DNA of 64,000 nucleotides from positions 115,565-179,564 of the forward strand of contig CAWBRV010000004.1 in assembly GCA_963791225.1 (NCBI GenBank), in the 5' to 3' direction. The notes beneath the pieces are model-generated. The model was not told where the DNA came from. It worked only from the letters and a program-made list of their open reading frames with translations, and ran no database searches. Positions 1 to 8,227 of this stretch are shown here, piece after piece. The DNA comes from PALSA-612 sp963791225. GTDB lineage: Bacteria > Actinomycetota > Thermoleophilia > Gaiellales > Gaiellaceae. The translations under genes and the position numbers were made by a program. Numbering within the stretch: position 1 is the first letter of the stretch; every line of letters starts with the position of its first letter.

Positions 1-2
1 TG

Positions 3-659
3 TACGGGTACTGGCCGGCGTCGGCCGTGGGGGACGACGTCGTGCTCGGCGACGGCACGCGCTTCCCGTTCCTGCGCCAGCAGGCGGTGCACGACGACGC
101 GCGCCCGAACCGCTGCCTGGCCGACTACGTCGCGCCGTCCGGCGACCACCTGGGCGCCTTCGCGGTCGCGATCCACGGCGCGGACGAGCTCGCCGACCGG
201 TTCGAGTCGGAGCACGACGACTACCGGGCGATCATGGTCAAGGCGCTTGCCGATCGGTTCGCCGAGGCCGCGGCCGACTGGCTGCACGCGGAGGTTCGTC
301 GCGAGTGGTACGCGCCCGACGAGACGCTGTCGAAGGCGGACCTGATCGCCGAGCGCTACCGCGGCATTCGCCCGGCCTTCGGCTATCCAGCCTGCCCCGA
401 TCACAGCGAGAAGCGCACGCTGTTCGCGCTGCTCGCCGCTGAGGAGCAAGACTTCGAGTTGACCGAGTCGTGCGCGACTCTCCCGGCGGCGAGCGTGAGC
501 GGCCTCTATCTCCACCACCCGGAGGCCCGCTACTTCTCGGTCGGACGGGTCGGCCGCGACCAGCTCGAGGACTACGCCGCTCGCAAGGGCGTGCCGGTCG
601 AGGAGGCAGAGCGCTGGCTGCGACAACACGTCGCCCCCGAGGCGGTCCCCGTAGGATGA
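3..659 (+). CDS. metH: Cobalamin-dependent methionine synthase, C-terminal activation domain (partial)
   Basis: The reading frame is already open at the window edge, so only the last 218 residues are seen. MetH transfers a methyl group from methyltetrahydrofolate through cobalamin to homocysteine. This C-terminal part is the S-adenosylmethionine-binding reactivation domain. The family signatures visible are YGYWPASAVGDD at the start and RGIRPAFGYPACPDHSEK about 120 residues later. A GTG at 27 is internal to this domain and is not the start. The stop overlaps the next start (ATGA at 656-659). With ahcY and mtnA nearby, it belongs to a methionine/SAM cycle neighbourhood. Confidence 0.9.
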   Translation, partial: YGYWPASAVGDDVVLGDGTRFPFLRQQAVHDDARPNRCLADYVAPSGDHLGAFAVAIHGADELADRFESEHDDYRAIMVKALADRFAEAAADWLHAEVRREWYAPDETLSKADLIAERYRGIRPAFGYPACPDHSEKRTLFALLAAEEQDFELTESCATLPAASVSGLYLHHPEARYFSVGRVGRDQLEDYAARKGVPVEEAERWLRQHVAPEAVPVG

Positions 660-1321
660 CGCCCGTGCGGAAGCTGCTCGTCGTGCTCGGGATCGTCGTG
701 GCTGTTGCCATCGCCGGCGTGGCGACGGCGGCGACCGCGAAGGATCCGAAGAAGGACATCAAGCCGGCGGTGCAGGCCCAGGCGCGCGCGATCAACGTGA
801 AGCGCGCAGACCTGCTCGGTGGCCCGTGGAAGTCGTCGCCGACCTCGCCCAACAAGGGAAGCACGCCGAAGTGCTCCTTCTACGATCCGGACCAGTCGGA
901 CTTGACCGAGAACGGCGACGCCGACTCGCCGACGTTCTCGCTCTCCGACGGGTCGAACCTGTCCTCGACCGTCGGGATCTTCGTATCCGCGGCGCAGGGG
1001 ACGATGGCGTACAAGCGCGTCGTGCAGCCCGACCTGCCGCGGTGCCTTGCCCAGCTCCTGGTGAAGTCCGGTGGGGGGAAGTTCTCGCTCCGCTCGTCCG
1101 GAACGCTTGCCTTCCCGCGCTACGGCGACCGCTCGGCGGCGTACCGCGTCTCGCTCCTCTTCACGAGCGGCAAGACCAAGGTCCCCGTGATCGCGGACAT
1201 CGTCGCCGTCAACCGGGGCAAGACCGACGTGGCGGTGTTCTTCACCGCGACGAGCCGACCCTTCTCGTCCCAGTTCGAGCAGCATGTCGTCGGCCGCGTC
1301 GTCAGCCGGATCAAGACCTAA
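656..1321 (+). CDS. Secreted or membrane-anchored hypothetical protein
   Basis: This is a 221-residue protein whose ATG overlaps the metH stop by 4 bases, so it is probably translationally coupled to metH. A GTG three codons later is an alternative start. Residues 5-28 are hydrophobic after a short basic N-terminus and end in Ala-rich sequence, which suggests a signal peptide or an N-terminal anchor. The rest is a soluble domain with two cysteines (CSFYDPD and PRCLAQ) that could form a disulfide outside the cell. I do not recognise the family. The pattern of a small secreted domain rich in Ser/Thr/Lys is common for actinobacterial surface proteins. Confidence 0.65.
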   Translation: MTPVRKLLVVLGIVVAVAIAGVATAATAKDPKKDIKPAVQAQARAINVKRADLLGGPWKSSPTSPNKGSTPKCSFYDPDQSDLTENGDADSPTFSLSDGSNLSSTVGIFVSAAQGTMAYKRVVQPDLPRCLAQLLVKSGGGKFSLRSSGTLAFPRYGDRSAAYRVSLLFTSGKTKVPVIADIVAVNRGKTDVAVFFTATSRPFSSQFEQHVVGRVVSRIKT

Positions 1322-1402
1322 CCTGCTCCGTACACCGACTCGCTATCCTGGCTGACCGACCTCCGGACGCTCCGGAGGCGGCTTCGCGCCTACTCGCTGC
1401 TC

Positions 1403-3358
1403 GTGCGTACGACGCTCAAACGAGGACACGGACGCACGGCCCTGGACGGAAACGGCTCGGGCCGTTCGACGCTTCCGCCGGACGCGCTGTCGGCGATGAC
1501 GCTCTACCAGGCGGATCCTCCGCCGCCGAAGAGCCGTCTGCGCCGCACGGGCCGGGTGTTCGGCTGGATCGCCGTCGTGCTCCTGGTCGTCGCCGCGGGC
1601 TTCGGCGGCGGCATCTACCTGTGGCTGCACGAGGCCGTCGGCGCGATCGAGCTGAAGGGTGACGTGGCAAAACAGGTCGACCCGCAACTCGCGAAGGTGC
1701 TGCCGCACCAGCCGACGATCGCCCTCGTGCTCGGCTACGACCATCGCAGCGGCCAGGGTTCCGCACCCTCGCGCTCGGACACGATGATGCTGCTCCGCGC
1801 CGACCCGCAGTCGAAGACGATCTCGATGCTGTCGTTTCCGCGAGACCTCCAGGTCGACATCAAGTGCCCGAGCAAGGGCGACCTGGGCCTGAACAAGATC
1901 AACGCCGCCTACTCGTTCTGCGGCGCCGCCGGGAGCCTCGCGACGGTGAGGGCGCTGACCGGGCTCAAGATCAACTACCTGGTCACGGTCGACTTCCGCG
2001 GCTTCAAGAAGATCGTCAACATCCTCGGCGGCGTCTGGGCGGACGTCGACCGGCGCTACTTCAACAACCAGAGCGGTCCGTACGGATACGCGACGATCAA
2101 CCTCCAGCCGGGGTACCAGCGCCTGACGGGCGGCGCCGCCCTCGACTTCGTCCGTTTCCGGCACACCGACTCGGACATCTACCGCGTCGCCCGGCAGCAG
2201 CTCTTCGTGCAGGCGATGAAGGAGCAGTTCGCGAGCTCGTTCTCGGTCGGCGACATCCCGAAGCTCGTCGGCGCGGTCAGCGACAACGTCAGGATCGGCC
2301 TCGGCGGAGGCCAACACCTCTCGCTCGGCCTACTCGGCGGCTACGTCGACTTCGCGCGCAGCCTGCCGTCGGGCCACTTCTTCCAGGCCAAGATCGCCGA
2401 CCTGACCGGTGCAAGCGATCTGACGACCGACACGAGCAACATCACGTCCGCCGTCCACGACTTTCTGACGCCGAACATCAGGGAGCAGAAGGACGCGAAC
2501 ACCGTCGCGTTCGGCGGACACGTCAAGCAGAGCGTCCCCAAGCCGTCGCAGACGACGATCCTCGTCCTGAACGGGAACGGCGTGCCCGGCTCGGCCGGCG
2601 ACGCCAAGGCCAGGCTCGGTCAGCGGGGGTATCGCATGCTCGACGACAGGCCGGGCCAGACGGGCAACGCGCCTTCGTTCGACTACTTCCACTCGAAGGT
2701 CTACTACCAGTCGTGGAGCACGCGCGCGAAGGCGGCCGCCGGTTCGCTCGCCGCGGTCATGGCTCCGGCGGACACGGCGGCGCTGCCGCGCGCGCTCGTA
2801 CCGATCTGCGGCGGCGGGACGATGCTGTGCATCGTCGTCGGCAAGACGTACCACAACTCGATCACGGCGCCGGCGCCGCAGCGGGTGATCAAGCACGAGG
2901 CGCCGAGCGTGTTCTACGACCGCTCGGCGACGGAAGGCATCGTCCACGACGCGCAGCGCAAGGTCCCGTTCTCGCTGATGGTGCCGACCGCGATCGAGTC
3001 GTCCTCGAGCCCCGACACGACGGGCACCGACCAGCCGATCCGCGTGTACGACGTCTCCGGCAGGCAGAAGGCCGTCCGGCTCGTGTTCCGGCGCGGGGGC
3101 GTGAACGAGTACTGGGGCATCGAGGAGACGGACTGGCAGGACGCCCCGGTGCTCGCGGAGCGGAGCTTCCACCGCATCATCGGCGGACGCTCGTACTCCC
3201 TCTACTACCACGGCACGCACCTGCACATGATCGTCCTGCACCAGGGCAAGACCGGCTACTGGGTCGTCAACACGCTCGTCGACTCGCTCTCCAACGAGAC
3301 GATGATCGCGATCGCCAAGGGCCTGCAGCCGCTCGGCGGCGCGAAGGTGAAGAAGTAG
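1403..3358 (+). CDS. LytR-CpsA-Psr (LCP) family cell-wall polymer ligase with LytR_C domain
   Basis: LCP enzymes attach lipid-linked glycopolymers to peptidoglycan outside the membrane. The GTG start gives 651 residues; an ATG at 1496 is equally possible and removes a poorly structured leader. A single membrane segment lies around residues 52-74. The LCP domain (about 95-260) shows the Arg/Asp-rich pyrophosphate-binding elements RSDTMMLL, SFPRDL and KINAAYSFCG. A LytR_C domain follows around 383-470 (ILVLNGNGVPGSAGDA). The final 150 residues are unassigned. It leads an operon with UDP-glucose dehydrogenase and a nucleotidyltransferase, which fits assembly of a surface polysaccharide. Confidence 0.9.
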   Translation: MRTTLKRGHGRTALDGNGSGRSTLPPDALSAMTLYQADPPPPKSRLRRTGRVFGWIAVVLLVVAAGFGGGIYLWLHEAVGAIELKGDVAKQVDPQLAKVLPHQPTIALVLGYDHRSGQGSAPSRSDTMMLLRADPQSKTISMLSFPRDLQVDIKCPSKGDLGLNKINAAYSFCGAAGSLATVRALTGLKINYLVTVDFRGFKKIVNILGGVWADVDRRYFNNQSGPYGYATINLQPGYQRLTGGAALDFVRFRHTDSDIYRVARQQLFVQAMKEQFASSFSVGDIPKLVGAVSDNVRIGLGGGQHLSLGLLGGYVDFARSLPSGHFFQAKIADLTGASDLTTDTSNITSAVHDFLTPNIREQKDANTVAFGGHVKQSVPKPSQTTILVLNGNGVPGSAGDAKARLGQRGYRMLDDRPGQTGNAPSFDYFHSKVYYQSWSTRAKAAAGSLAAVMAPADTAALPRALVPICGGGTMLCIVVGKTYHNSITAPAPQRVIKHEAPSVFYDRSATEGIVHDAQRKVPFSLMVPTAIESSSSPDTTGTDQPIRVYDVSGRQKAVRLVFRRGGVNEYWGIEETDWQDAPVLAERSFHRIIGGRSYSLYYHGTHLHMIVLHQGKTGYWVVNTLVDSLSNETMIAIAKGLQPLGGAKVKK

Positions 3359-3380
3359 CCGGGGAGAACAGAGGCACGAG

Positions 3381-4703
3381 ATGTCCAGGATCGCCGTTTT
3401 CGGAGCCGGCTACGTCGGCCTCGTCACCGGGGCGTGCTTCGCTGACCTTGGGCACGAGGTCGTCGTGCGCGACATCCTCCCCGAGCGGATCGAGGAGCTG
3501 CGCGCGGGCCACGTGCCGATCCACGAGCCCGGCCTCGAGGAGCTGCTGGCGCGAAACGGTGAGCGGCTCACCTTCACACTGGACGTGCGCGAGGCGCTCG
3601 ACGGCGCCGAGTTCGCCTTCGTCGCCGTGGGCACGCCTCCGACCTACTCGGGCGACGCCGACCTCTCGGCAGTCTGGACGGTCGTCGACGAGCTGCCCCG
3701 GCTGGAACGCGGGCTGACGCTCGTGATGAAGAGCACCGTCCCGGTCGGCACGGGCGAGAAGGTGCGCGCGAGCCTCGAGGCGCGCGGCCTCGGCGGGGTC
3801 GGCTACGTGTCGAACCCCGAGTTCCTGGCGGAAGGCACCGCCGTCCGCGACTTCACCCGCCCTGACCGCGTCGTCGTCGGCGCGTTCGACCCCGAGCACG
3901 CCGAACGCGTCGCGGCGCTCTACGACGGCATCGAGACCACGATCGTGACGACCGACGTCGCGTCGGCCGAGATGATCAAGCTCGCAGCCAACGCCTTCCT
4001 GACGACGCGCATCAGCTTCATCAACGAGATCGCGAACGTTTGCGAGCTCGTCGGCGCCGACGTCATGGACGTGGCCAGGGGCGTCGGTCTCGACCATCGG
4101 CTCGGCTCCCACTTCCTGCGCGCCGGGGTCGGCTGGGGCGGGAGCTGCTTCGGCAAGGACGTGTCGGCGCTCAAGCAGCTCGCCGGCAACTCCGGCTACC
4201 ACTTCCAGCTCCTGTCGGCGGTGATCGAGGTCAACGAGCTGCAGAAGCGGCGCGTCGTCGCCAAGCTCGAGAAGCACCTCGGCAAGCTGCGCGACCGCTG
4301 CATCGCCGTCCTCGGGCTCGCCTTCAAGCCGGGAACAGACGACCTGCGCGACGCGCCCAGCCTCGTGCTCGCCTCGCGCCTGCTCGCCGAGGGGGCGGAC
4401 GTGCGCGCCTGGGACCCGGTCGCCGACGCGAGCCACCTCCTGCACGGCGTGACCTTCTGCGACTCCTTCGTCGACGCAGTGCAGGGTGCGGATGCCGCCG
4501 TGATCGTCACGGAGTGGCCCGAGCTCGTCGGCCTGCTCGCGCCGGAGGTGCGCGACTCGATGCGGAACCCACTGATCGTCGACGGGCGCAACCTGCTCGA
4601 CCCCGACGCGGCCCGTTCGGCGGGGTTCCGGTACGAGGGAGTCGGGAGGCCGTCGCCTCCGCTCCCGGCCGCGGCGCCCGAGCCGGACGCCGTCACGCCG
4701 TGA
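3381..4703 (+). CDS. ugd: UDP-glucose 6-dehydrogenase
   Basis: The 440-residue protein oxidises UDP-glucose to UDP-glucuronate with two NAD+, giving a precursor for acidic surface polysaccharides. The N-terminal Rossmann motif is GAGYVGLVTGACFADLGHEV. SNPEFLAEGTA is the family substrate loop, and GWGGSCFGKD near residue 255 carries the catalytic cysteine. Length matches the family. It starts 22 bases after the LCP gene with a GGAG-like ribosome site, and its stop overlaps the next start (GTGA at 4700-4703), so it sits in a tight operon. Confidence 0.95.
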   Translation: MSRIAVFGAGYVGLVTGACFADLGHEVVVRDILPERIEELRAGHVPIHEPGLEELLARNGERLTFTLDVREALDGAEFAFVAVGTPPTYSGDADLSAVWTVVDELPRLERGLTLVMKSTVPVGTGEKVRASLEARGLGGVGYVSNPEFLAEGTAVRDFTRPDRVVVGAFDPEHAERVAALYDGIETTIVTTDVASAEMIKLAANAFLTTRISFINEIANVCELVGADVMDVARGVGLDHRLGSHFLRAGVGWGGSCFGKDVSALKQLAGNSGYHFQLLSAVIEVNELQKRRVVAKLEKHLGKLRDRCIAVLGLAFKPGTDDLRDAPSLVLASRLLAEGADVRAWDPVADASHLLHGVTFCDSFVDAVQGADAAVIVTEWPELVGLLAPEVRDSMRNPLIVDGRNLLDPDAARSAGFRYEGVGRPSPPLPAAAPEPDAVTP

Positions 4704-5407
4704 CGATCCGCGAGGCGATCGTGCTCGCCGGCGGCAAGGCCGAGCGGCTCGGCGATGCTGCCGCCGGACGGCCGAAGTCGCTCGTCCACGTCGGCGACCA
4801 GCCGCTACTCGCCTACCAGGTCGCGCTGCTCGTGCAGGCCGGGGTGGACCGCGTGATCGTGAGCTGTGCGGCCGACCAGGGCCCGTTGTTCGAGCAGGAG
4901 CTGTCCGGCCTCGGTGCCGAGATCGTGCCCGTCGAGGAGCCCGAGCCGCTCGGCCGCGGTGGCGGGCTGTGCTTCGCCGCGGCGGCACGCCGTGACGAGG
5001 GCGACGTCTACGCGCTGAACGGCGACGAGCTCGTCGACCTCGACCTGCGCGCGCTGGCCGAGCATCACCGCTCGGGCGCGGCGGCGGCGACGATCACCGT
5101 CGTCCCGCTCGAGTCGCACCTCGGCATCGTCGACCTGGACGAGGACGACGTCGTCCTCGGATTCCGCGAGAAGCCGCGCCTTCCGCATTGGGTCAGTTGC
5201 GGCGTGTACGTGCTCGGCGAGGAGGCGCTCGACCGGCTGCCCGAGCGCGGCGACCACGAAACGACCACGTTCCCTGCGCTCGCGGCGGAGCGAAAGCTGC
5301 TCGCCTTCCGGCACGAGGGGCTCTGGCTTACCGTCAACACGCCCAAGGACCTGCGCACGGCCGCCGAGCACGTGACGGCGAATCCCGACTGGCTCGGAGC
5401 ACGGTGA
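4700..5407 (+). CDS. Sugar-phosphate nucleotidyltransferase
   Basis: The GTG start overlaps the ugd stop and gives 235 residues. The N-terminal LAGGKAERLGDAAAGRPKSL is the nucleotide-binding signature of the NTP_transferase family, followed by a Gly-rich GRGGGLCFAAA loop and NGDELVDLDL, which holds the metal-binding Asp. It transfers a nucleotidyl group to a sugar 1-phosphate to make an activated NDP-sugar. The adjacent cupin resembles the phosphomannose isomerase half of ManC, so a mannose-like substrate is plausible but not shown. The stop overlaps the cupin start. Confidence 0.85.
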   Translation: MTIREAIVLAGGKAERLGDAAAGRPKSLVHVGDQPLLAYQVALLVQAGVDRVIVSCAADQGPLFEQELSGLGAEIVPVEEPEPLGRGGGLCFAAAARRDEGDVYALNGDELVDLDLRALAEHHRSGAAAATITVVPLESHLGIVDLDEDDVVLGFREKPRLPHWVSCGVYVLGEEALDRLPERGDHETTTFPALAAERKLLAFRHEGLWLTVNTPKDLRTAAEHVTANPDWLGAR

Positions 5408-5787
5408 GCGCGCAGCCGTTCGAGCACGTCGCGGAGCGGGTCGAGAAGCCGTGGGGTTGGGAGCTGATCTGGGCGCTCACCGACCGCTACTGCGGCAAGC
5501 TCCTGTTCGTCCGCGCCGGCCAGGCCCTGTCGCTCCAGTACCACGAGCGCAAGGACGAGTCGTGGCTCGTCCACGAGGGCCGTGCGGCGCTCGAACTGGG
5601 TGTCCTCGGCGGAGCGCTCGAGGAGCGTGAGATCGGCCCCGGGGACACGTTTCACTTCCCACCGGGCACCGTGCACCGCGTGCGGGCGCTCGAGGACACG
5701 CTGATCGTCGAGGTGTCGACGCCCGACCTGGAGGATGTCGTGCGCCTCCAGGACGACTACGGGCGCGAGGGTACGTCGGCTCCGTAG
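5404..5787 (+). CDS. Cupin protein, mannose-6-phosphate isomerase type II-like
   Basis: This 127-residue single-domain cupin begins at a GTG that overlaps the preceding stop (GTGA). RVEKPWGWELIW, LQYHERKDESWLV and GDTFHFPPGTVHRV match the metal-binding barrel found at the C-terminus of bifunctional mannose-1-phosphate guanylyltransferase/isomerase. The metal ligands (His, Glu, His) are present. It probably isomerises a sugar phosphate feeding the upstream nucleotidyltransferase. Substrate identity is an inference from the operon. Confidence 0.85.
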   Translation: MSAQPFEHVAERVEKPWGWELIWALTDRYCGKLLFVRAGQALSLQYHERKDESWLVHEGRAALELGVLGGALEEREIGPGDTFHFPPGTVHRVRALEDTLIVEVSTPDLEDVVRLQDDYGREGTSAP

Positions 5788-5794
5788 TAAAACT

Positions 5795-5815
5795 TTGACA
5801 CGCTTGTGGTAAGGT
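5795..5815 (+). promoter_or_regulatory. Candidate promoter/operator of the merR-ahcY unit
   Basis: TTGACA at 5795-5800 lies in TTGACACG, followed after three bases by GTGGT and a TAAGGT box ending 7 nt before the GTG start at 5823. The TTGACA to TAAGGT distance (9 bp) is too short for a normal sigma-70 promoter. The parts resemble the TTGACACC-N7-GTGG element before the sigma and trmB genes, but with a shorter gap. It may be an operator rather than a -35 box. Confidence 0.35.
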
Positions 5816-5822
5816 TCTGTCC

Positions 5823-6146
5823 GTGAACGGGCTGACCGTTGGCCGAGCGGCCGCGCAGACAGGCTGGTCGCCGCGTATGTTGCGCTACGTTGAGCACGCC
5901 GGCCTCGTGGTTCCACCGAGAACCGGCAGCGGCTATCGCCTCTACGGCCTGCGCGAGATCAACCAGCTCCGCTCGCTTCGCGGGCTGCTCGAATGCTTCG
6001 CGATCGAGCTCTCGGATGTCGCGTTCGCCGCCCGGCTGCGGCGTGAGGCGACGCTTCGCGCGGCGGTCGACGCGTGGCTCGCCGGCACGGAGCTCGACGC
6101 ACTCGAGTGGGAGCAACGCAAGCACGAGCGGCTGCTGGCCGCGTAA
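5823..6146 (+). CDS. MerR-family transcriptional regulator
   Basis: This 107-residue protein has an N-terminal winged helix with LTVGRAAAQTGWSPRMLRYV, EHAGLVVPPR and SGYRLYGLREI, the usual MerR DNA-binding layout. The C-terminal part is short and mostly helical, with no cysteines for metal binding, so the effector is not a thiol-bound metal. It lies 33 bases before ahcY on the same strand. The likely role is control of ahcY or of itself, which is inferred from position only. Confidence 0.85.
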   Translation: MNGLTVGRAAAQTGWSPRMLRYVEHAGLVVPPRTGSGYRLYGLREINQLRSLRGLLECFAIELSDVAFAARLRREATLRAAVDAWLAGTELDALEWEQRKHERLLAA

Positions 6147-6179
6147 CCTGGACGAGACCGAGACGAGGGAGAGGAACGA

Positions 6180-7448
6180 GTGGCCACGACGCAGCGGTAC
6201 GACGTGAAGGATCTGGCGCTGGCGCCCGAGGGCGTGCGGCGCATCGAGTGGGCCGATCGGCAGATGCCCGTGCTGCGGGCGATCCGCGAGCGCTTCGAGC
6301 GCGAGCGGCCGCTGGCCGGCTACCGGGTCTCGGCCTGCCTGCATGTGACGACCGAGACGGCGAACCTGATGCGCACGCTCAAGGCGGGCGGCGCCGACGT
6401 CGTCCTCTGCGCGTCGAATCCCCTGTCCACGCAGGACGACGTCGCCGCCGCGCTCGTCGAAGCCCACGAGATCGCGACCTATGCGATCAAGGGCGAGGAC
6501 AACGACACGTACTACGCCCACATCGACGCGGCGGTCGACCACCGGCCGCAGCTGACGATGGACGACGGCGCCGACGTGATCGGCGTCCTACATGCCGCGC
6601 GGCGCGAGCAACTCGGCGACATCGTCGCCGGCACCGAGGAGACGACCACGGGCGTCATCCGGCTGAAGGCGCTCGAGCGCGAGGGCAAGCTCGGCTTCCC
6701 GATCATCGCCGTCAACGACGCGAAGACGAAGCACCTGTTCGACAACCGCTACGGTACCGGCCAGTCGACGATCGACGGCATCGTGCGGGCCACGAACGTG
6801 CTCCTGGCGGGCAAGACCTTCGTCGTTGCCGGCTACGGCTGGGTCGGACGCGGTGTGGCGATGCGCGCGCGCGGTATGGGCGCGCAGGTCGTCGTCACTG
6901 AGGTCGACGCGATGCCCGCGATCGAGGCCGTGATGGACGGCTTCCAGGTGATGCCGATGGCGCAGGCCGCGGCGATCGGCGACATCTTCTGCACGGCGAC
7001 GGGCGACAAGAGCGTGATCCGCGCCGATCACATGTCGACGATGAAGGACGGCGCCATCCTCGCGAACACGGGCCATTTCAACGTCGAGATCGAGATCCCC
7101 GGTCTGCGGGCGATGGCCACCGAGACCCGCGAGGCGCGCGCCTTCGTCGAGGAGTTTCTGCTCGAGGACGGCCGGCGGCTCTACCTCGTCGCTGACGGCC
7201 GACTCGTGAACCTCGCTGCCGCCGAGGGGCATCCCGCCCTGGTGATGGACATGTCCTTTGCGAACCAGGCGCTCTCGGCCGAGTACGCGGTGCAGAACGC
7301 CGCCTCGCTGGAGCGGAAGGTCTACTCCGTGCCGGAGGAGATCGACAACGAGATCGCGCGCCTCAAGCTGGCGACGATGGGCATCGAGATCGACCAGCTG
7401 ACCGAGGAGCAGACGAAATACCTCGACTCCTGGAACGAAGGCACGTAG
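6180..7448 (+). CDS. ahcY: Adenosylhomocysteinase
   Basis: This 422-residue cytosolic enzyme splits S-adenosylhomocysteine into adenosine and homocysteine, relieving product inhibition of methyltransferases and feeding methionine synthase. Family marks are LHVTTETANLMRTLKAGGAD, the substrate loop CASNPLSTQDDVAAAL, EETTTGVIRL, and the NAD+ site VAGYGWVGRGVAMRARGMGA. It is the shorter archaeal/actinobacterial form, without the insertion seen in longer bacterial and eukaryotic enzymes. The GTG start is preceded by GAGGGAGAGG. Its position after a MerR gene and between metH and mtnA supports a SAM-cycle role. Confidence 0.96.
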   Translation: MATTQRYDVKDLALAPEGVRRIEWADRQMPVLRAIRERFERERPLAGYRVSACLHVTTETANLMRTLKAGGADVVLCASNPLSTQDDVAAALVEAHEIATYAIKGEDNDTYYAHIDAAVDHRPQLTMDDGADVIGVLHAARREQLGDIVAGTEETTTGVIRLKALEREGKLGFPIIAVNDAKTKHLFDNRYGTGQSTIDGIVRATNVLLAGKTFVVAGYGWVGRGVAMRARGMGAQVVVTEVDAMPAIEAVMDGFQVMPMAQAAAIGDIFCTATGDKSVIRADHMSTMKDGAILANTGHFNVEIEIPGLRAMATETREARAFVEEFLLEDGRRLYLVADGRLVNLAAAEGHPALVMDMSFANQALSAEYAVQNAASLERKVYSVPEEIDNEIARLKLATMGIEIDQLTEEQTKYLDSWNEGT

Positions 7449-7508
7449 CACGTAGCCGGCGTCTGCCGGCCCCGGCCTGACACGGGCCGGCGAGCACACT
7501 AGGCCGTC

Positions 7509-7549
7509 ACGCAACCCGCGCCTGTCCACACGCTCGGCGCGGGTTGCGT
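7509..7549 (+). terminator. Hairpin after ahcY
   Basis: ACGCAACCCGCGCC at 7509-7522 is the exact reverse complement of GGCGCGGGTTGCGT at 7536-7549, giving a 14-bp stem with a 13-nt loop. There is no clear T tract. It lies 60 bases after the ahcY stop and ahead of the sigma-factor promoter, so it probably ends the ahcY transcript. Confidence 0.65.
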
Positions 7550-7572
7550 CTTGCTGCGCGCCTGTGTGCGTT

Positions 7573-7626
7573 TTGACACCCCGACAAGTGGGTACAATTT
7601 GACACCTTCGCAAGTGGTGTTATTCT
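7573..7626 (+). promoter_or_regulatory. Tandem promoter/operator elements of the sigma-factor gene
   Basis: Two copies of TTGACACC-N7-GTGG lie 26 bp apart, at 7573 and 7599. The downstream copy forms a good sigma-70 promoter: TTGACA at 7599-7604, a 16-bp spacer and TATTCT at 7621-7626, 32 bases before the ATG. The upstream copy is followed by TACAAT with only a 14-bp spacer. The same element, with identical internal spacing, forms the trmB promoter on the other strand at 11536-11563. A shared regulator binding the element is inferred. Confidence 0.6.
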
Positions 7627-7658
7627 CACCACGCTAGCACCACGAATAGGGGTGTCAT

Positions 7659-8216
7659 ATGCCGACCGGAATCGCCAACCAAGCCTCTCCCGCCGAGAAT
7701 CGGGCCTCCGATCTCTACAGCCGCTACCGGATTCAGGTCTACCGGTACTGCCGTGGGCAGCTCCGTTCGCACGACGAGGCGGAAGACGCCGTCCAGGCGA
7801 CGTTCCTGCGGGTGTTCACGGCGCTCCGACAGGGGATCACGCCGGAGTGCGAGACGGCCTGGCTGTACAAGATCGCGCACAACGTGTGCCTGTCGCGCCG
7901 TCTTGGATCGGCGCGACGCGCGCGTGTCGAGCGTCCGCACGACCTCGGGAGCCTGGAGGATCGCATCGCCGCTCCCGAGCGAGAGCGCCGCGAGGAGGTC
8001 GGGGCGTTGAACGATGCGTTGGCCGACATGCCAGAGAAGTTGCGGCGGGTGATCCTTCTCCGCGAGTGGCAGGGCCTCTCCTATGTCGAGATCGCAGAGG
8101 CGCTGGGCGTGTCGGTCTCGGCGGTCGAGACGTTGATCTTCCGCGGCCGCCGTCACCTGGCGAATGCGCTCAGCCGAGCGCTCGAGCCGGAGCCCGGGCT
8201 CGCTGCCGCTGCCTAG
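7659..8216 (+). CDS. ECF-type RNA polymerase sigma factor
   Basis: The 185-residue protein has sigma region 2 at about residues 15-80 (LYSRYRIQVYRYC, DEAEDAVQATFLRVF) and region 4 at about 120-175 (LREWQGLSYVEIAEALGVSV, then a recognition helix). No anti-sigma gene is adjacent. Its converging neighbour, 11 bases past the stop, is a large secreted propeller protein that a TrmB-family regulator precedes. The sigma gene and trmB share a promoter element, which suggests one regulatory unit. Confidence 0.9.
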   Translation: MPTGIANQASPAENRASDLYSRYRIQVYRYCRGQLRSHDEAEDAVQATFLRVFTALRQGITPECETAWLYKIAHNVCLSRRLGSARRARVERPHDLGSLEDRIAAPERERREEVGALNDALADMPEKLRRVILLREWQGLSYVEIAEALGVSVSAVETLIFRGRRHLANALSRALEPEPGLAAAA

Positions 8217-8227
8217 CTGGGCGGCTT

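Noticed and set aside
3267..4988. 573-codon open frame antisense to ugd
   Set aside because: Same GC-shadow effect; the ugd frame on the plus strand has all catalytic motifs.
6147..6179. S-adenosylhomocysteine riboswitch before ahcY
   Set aside because: The gap to merR is only 33 bases, too short for that riboswitch, and the expected conserved core is absent.
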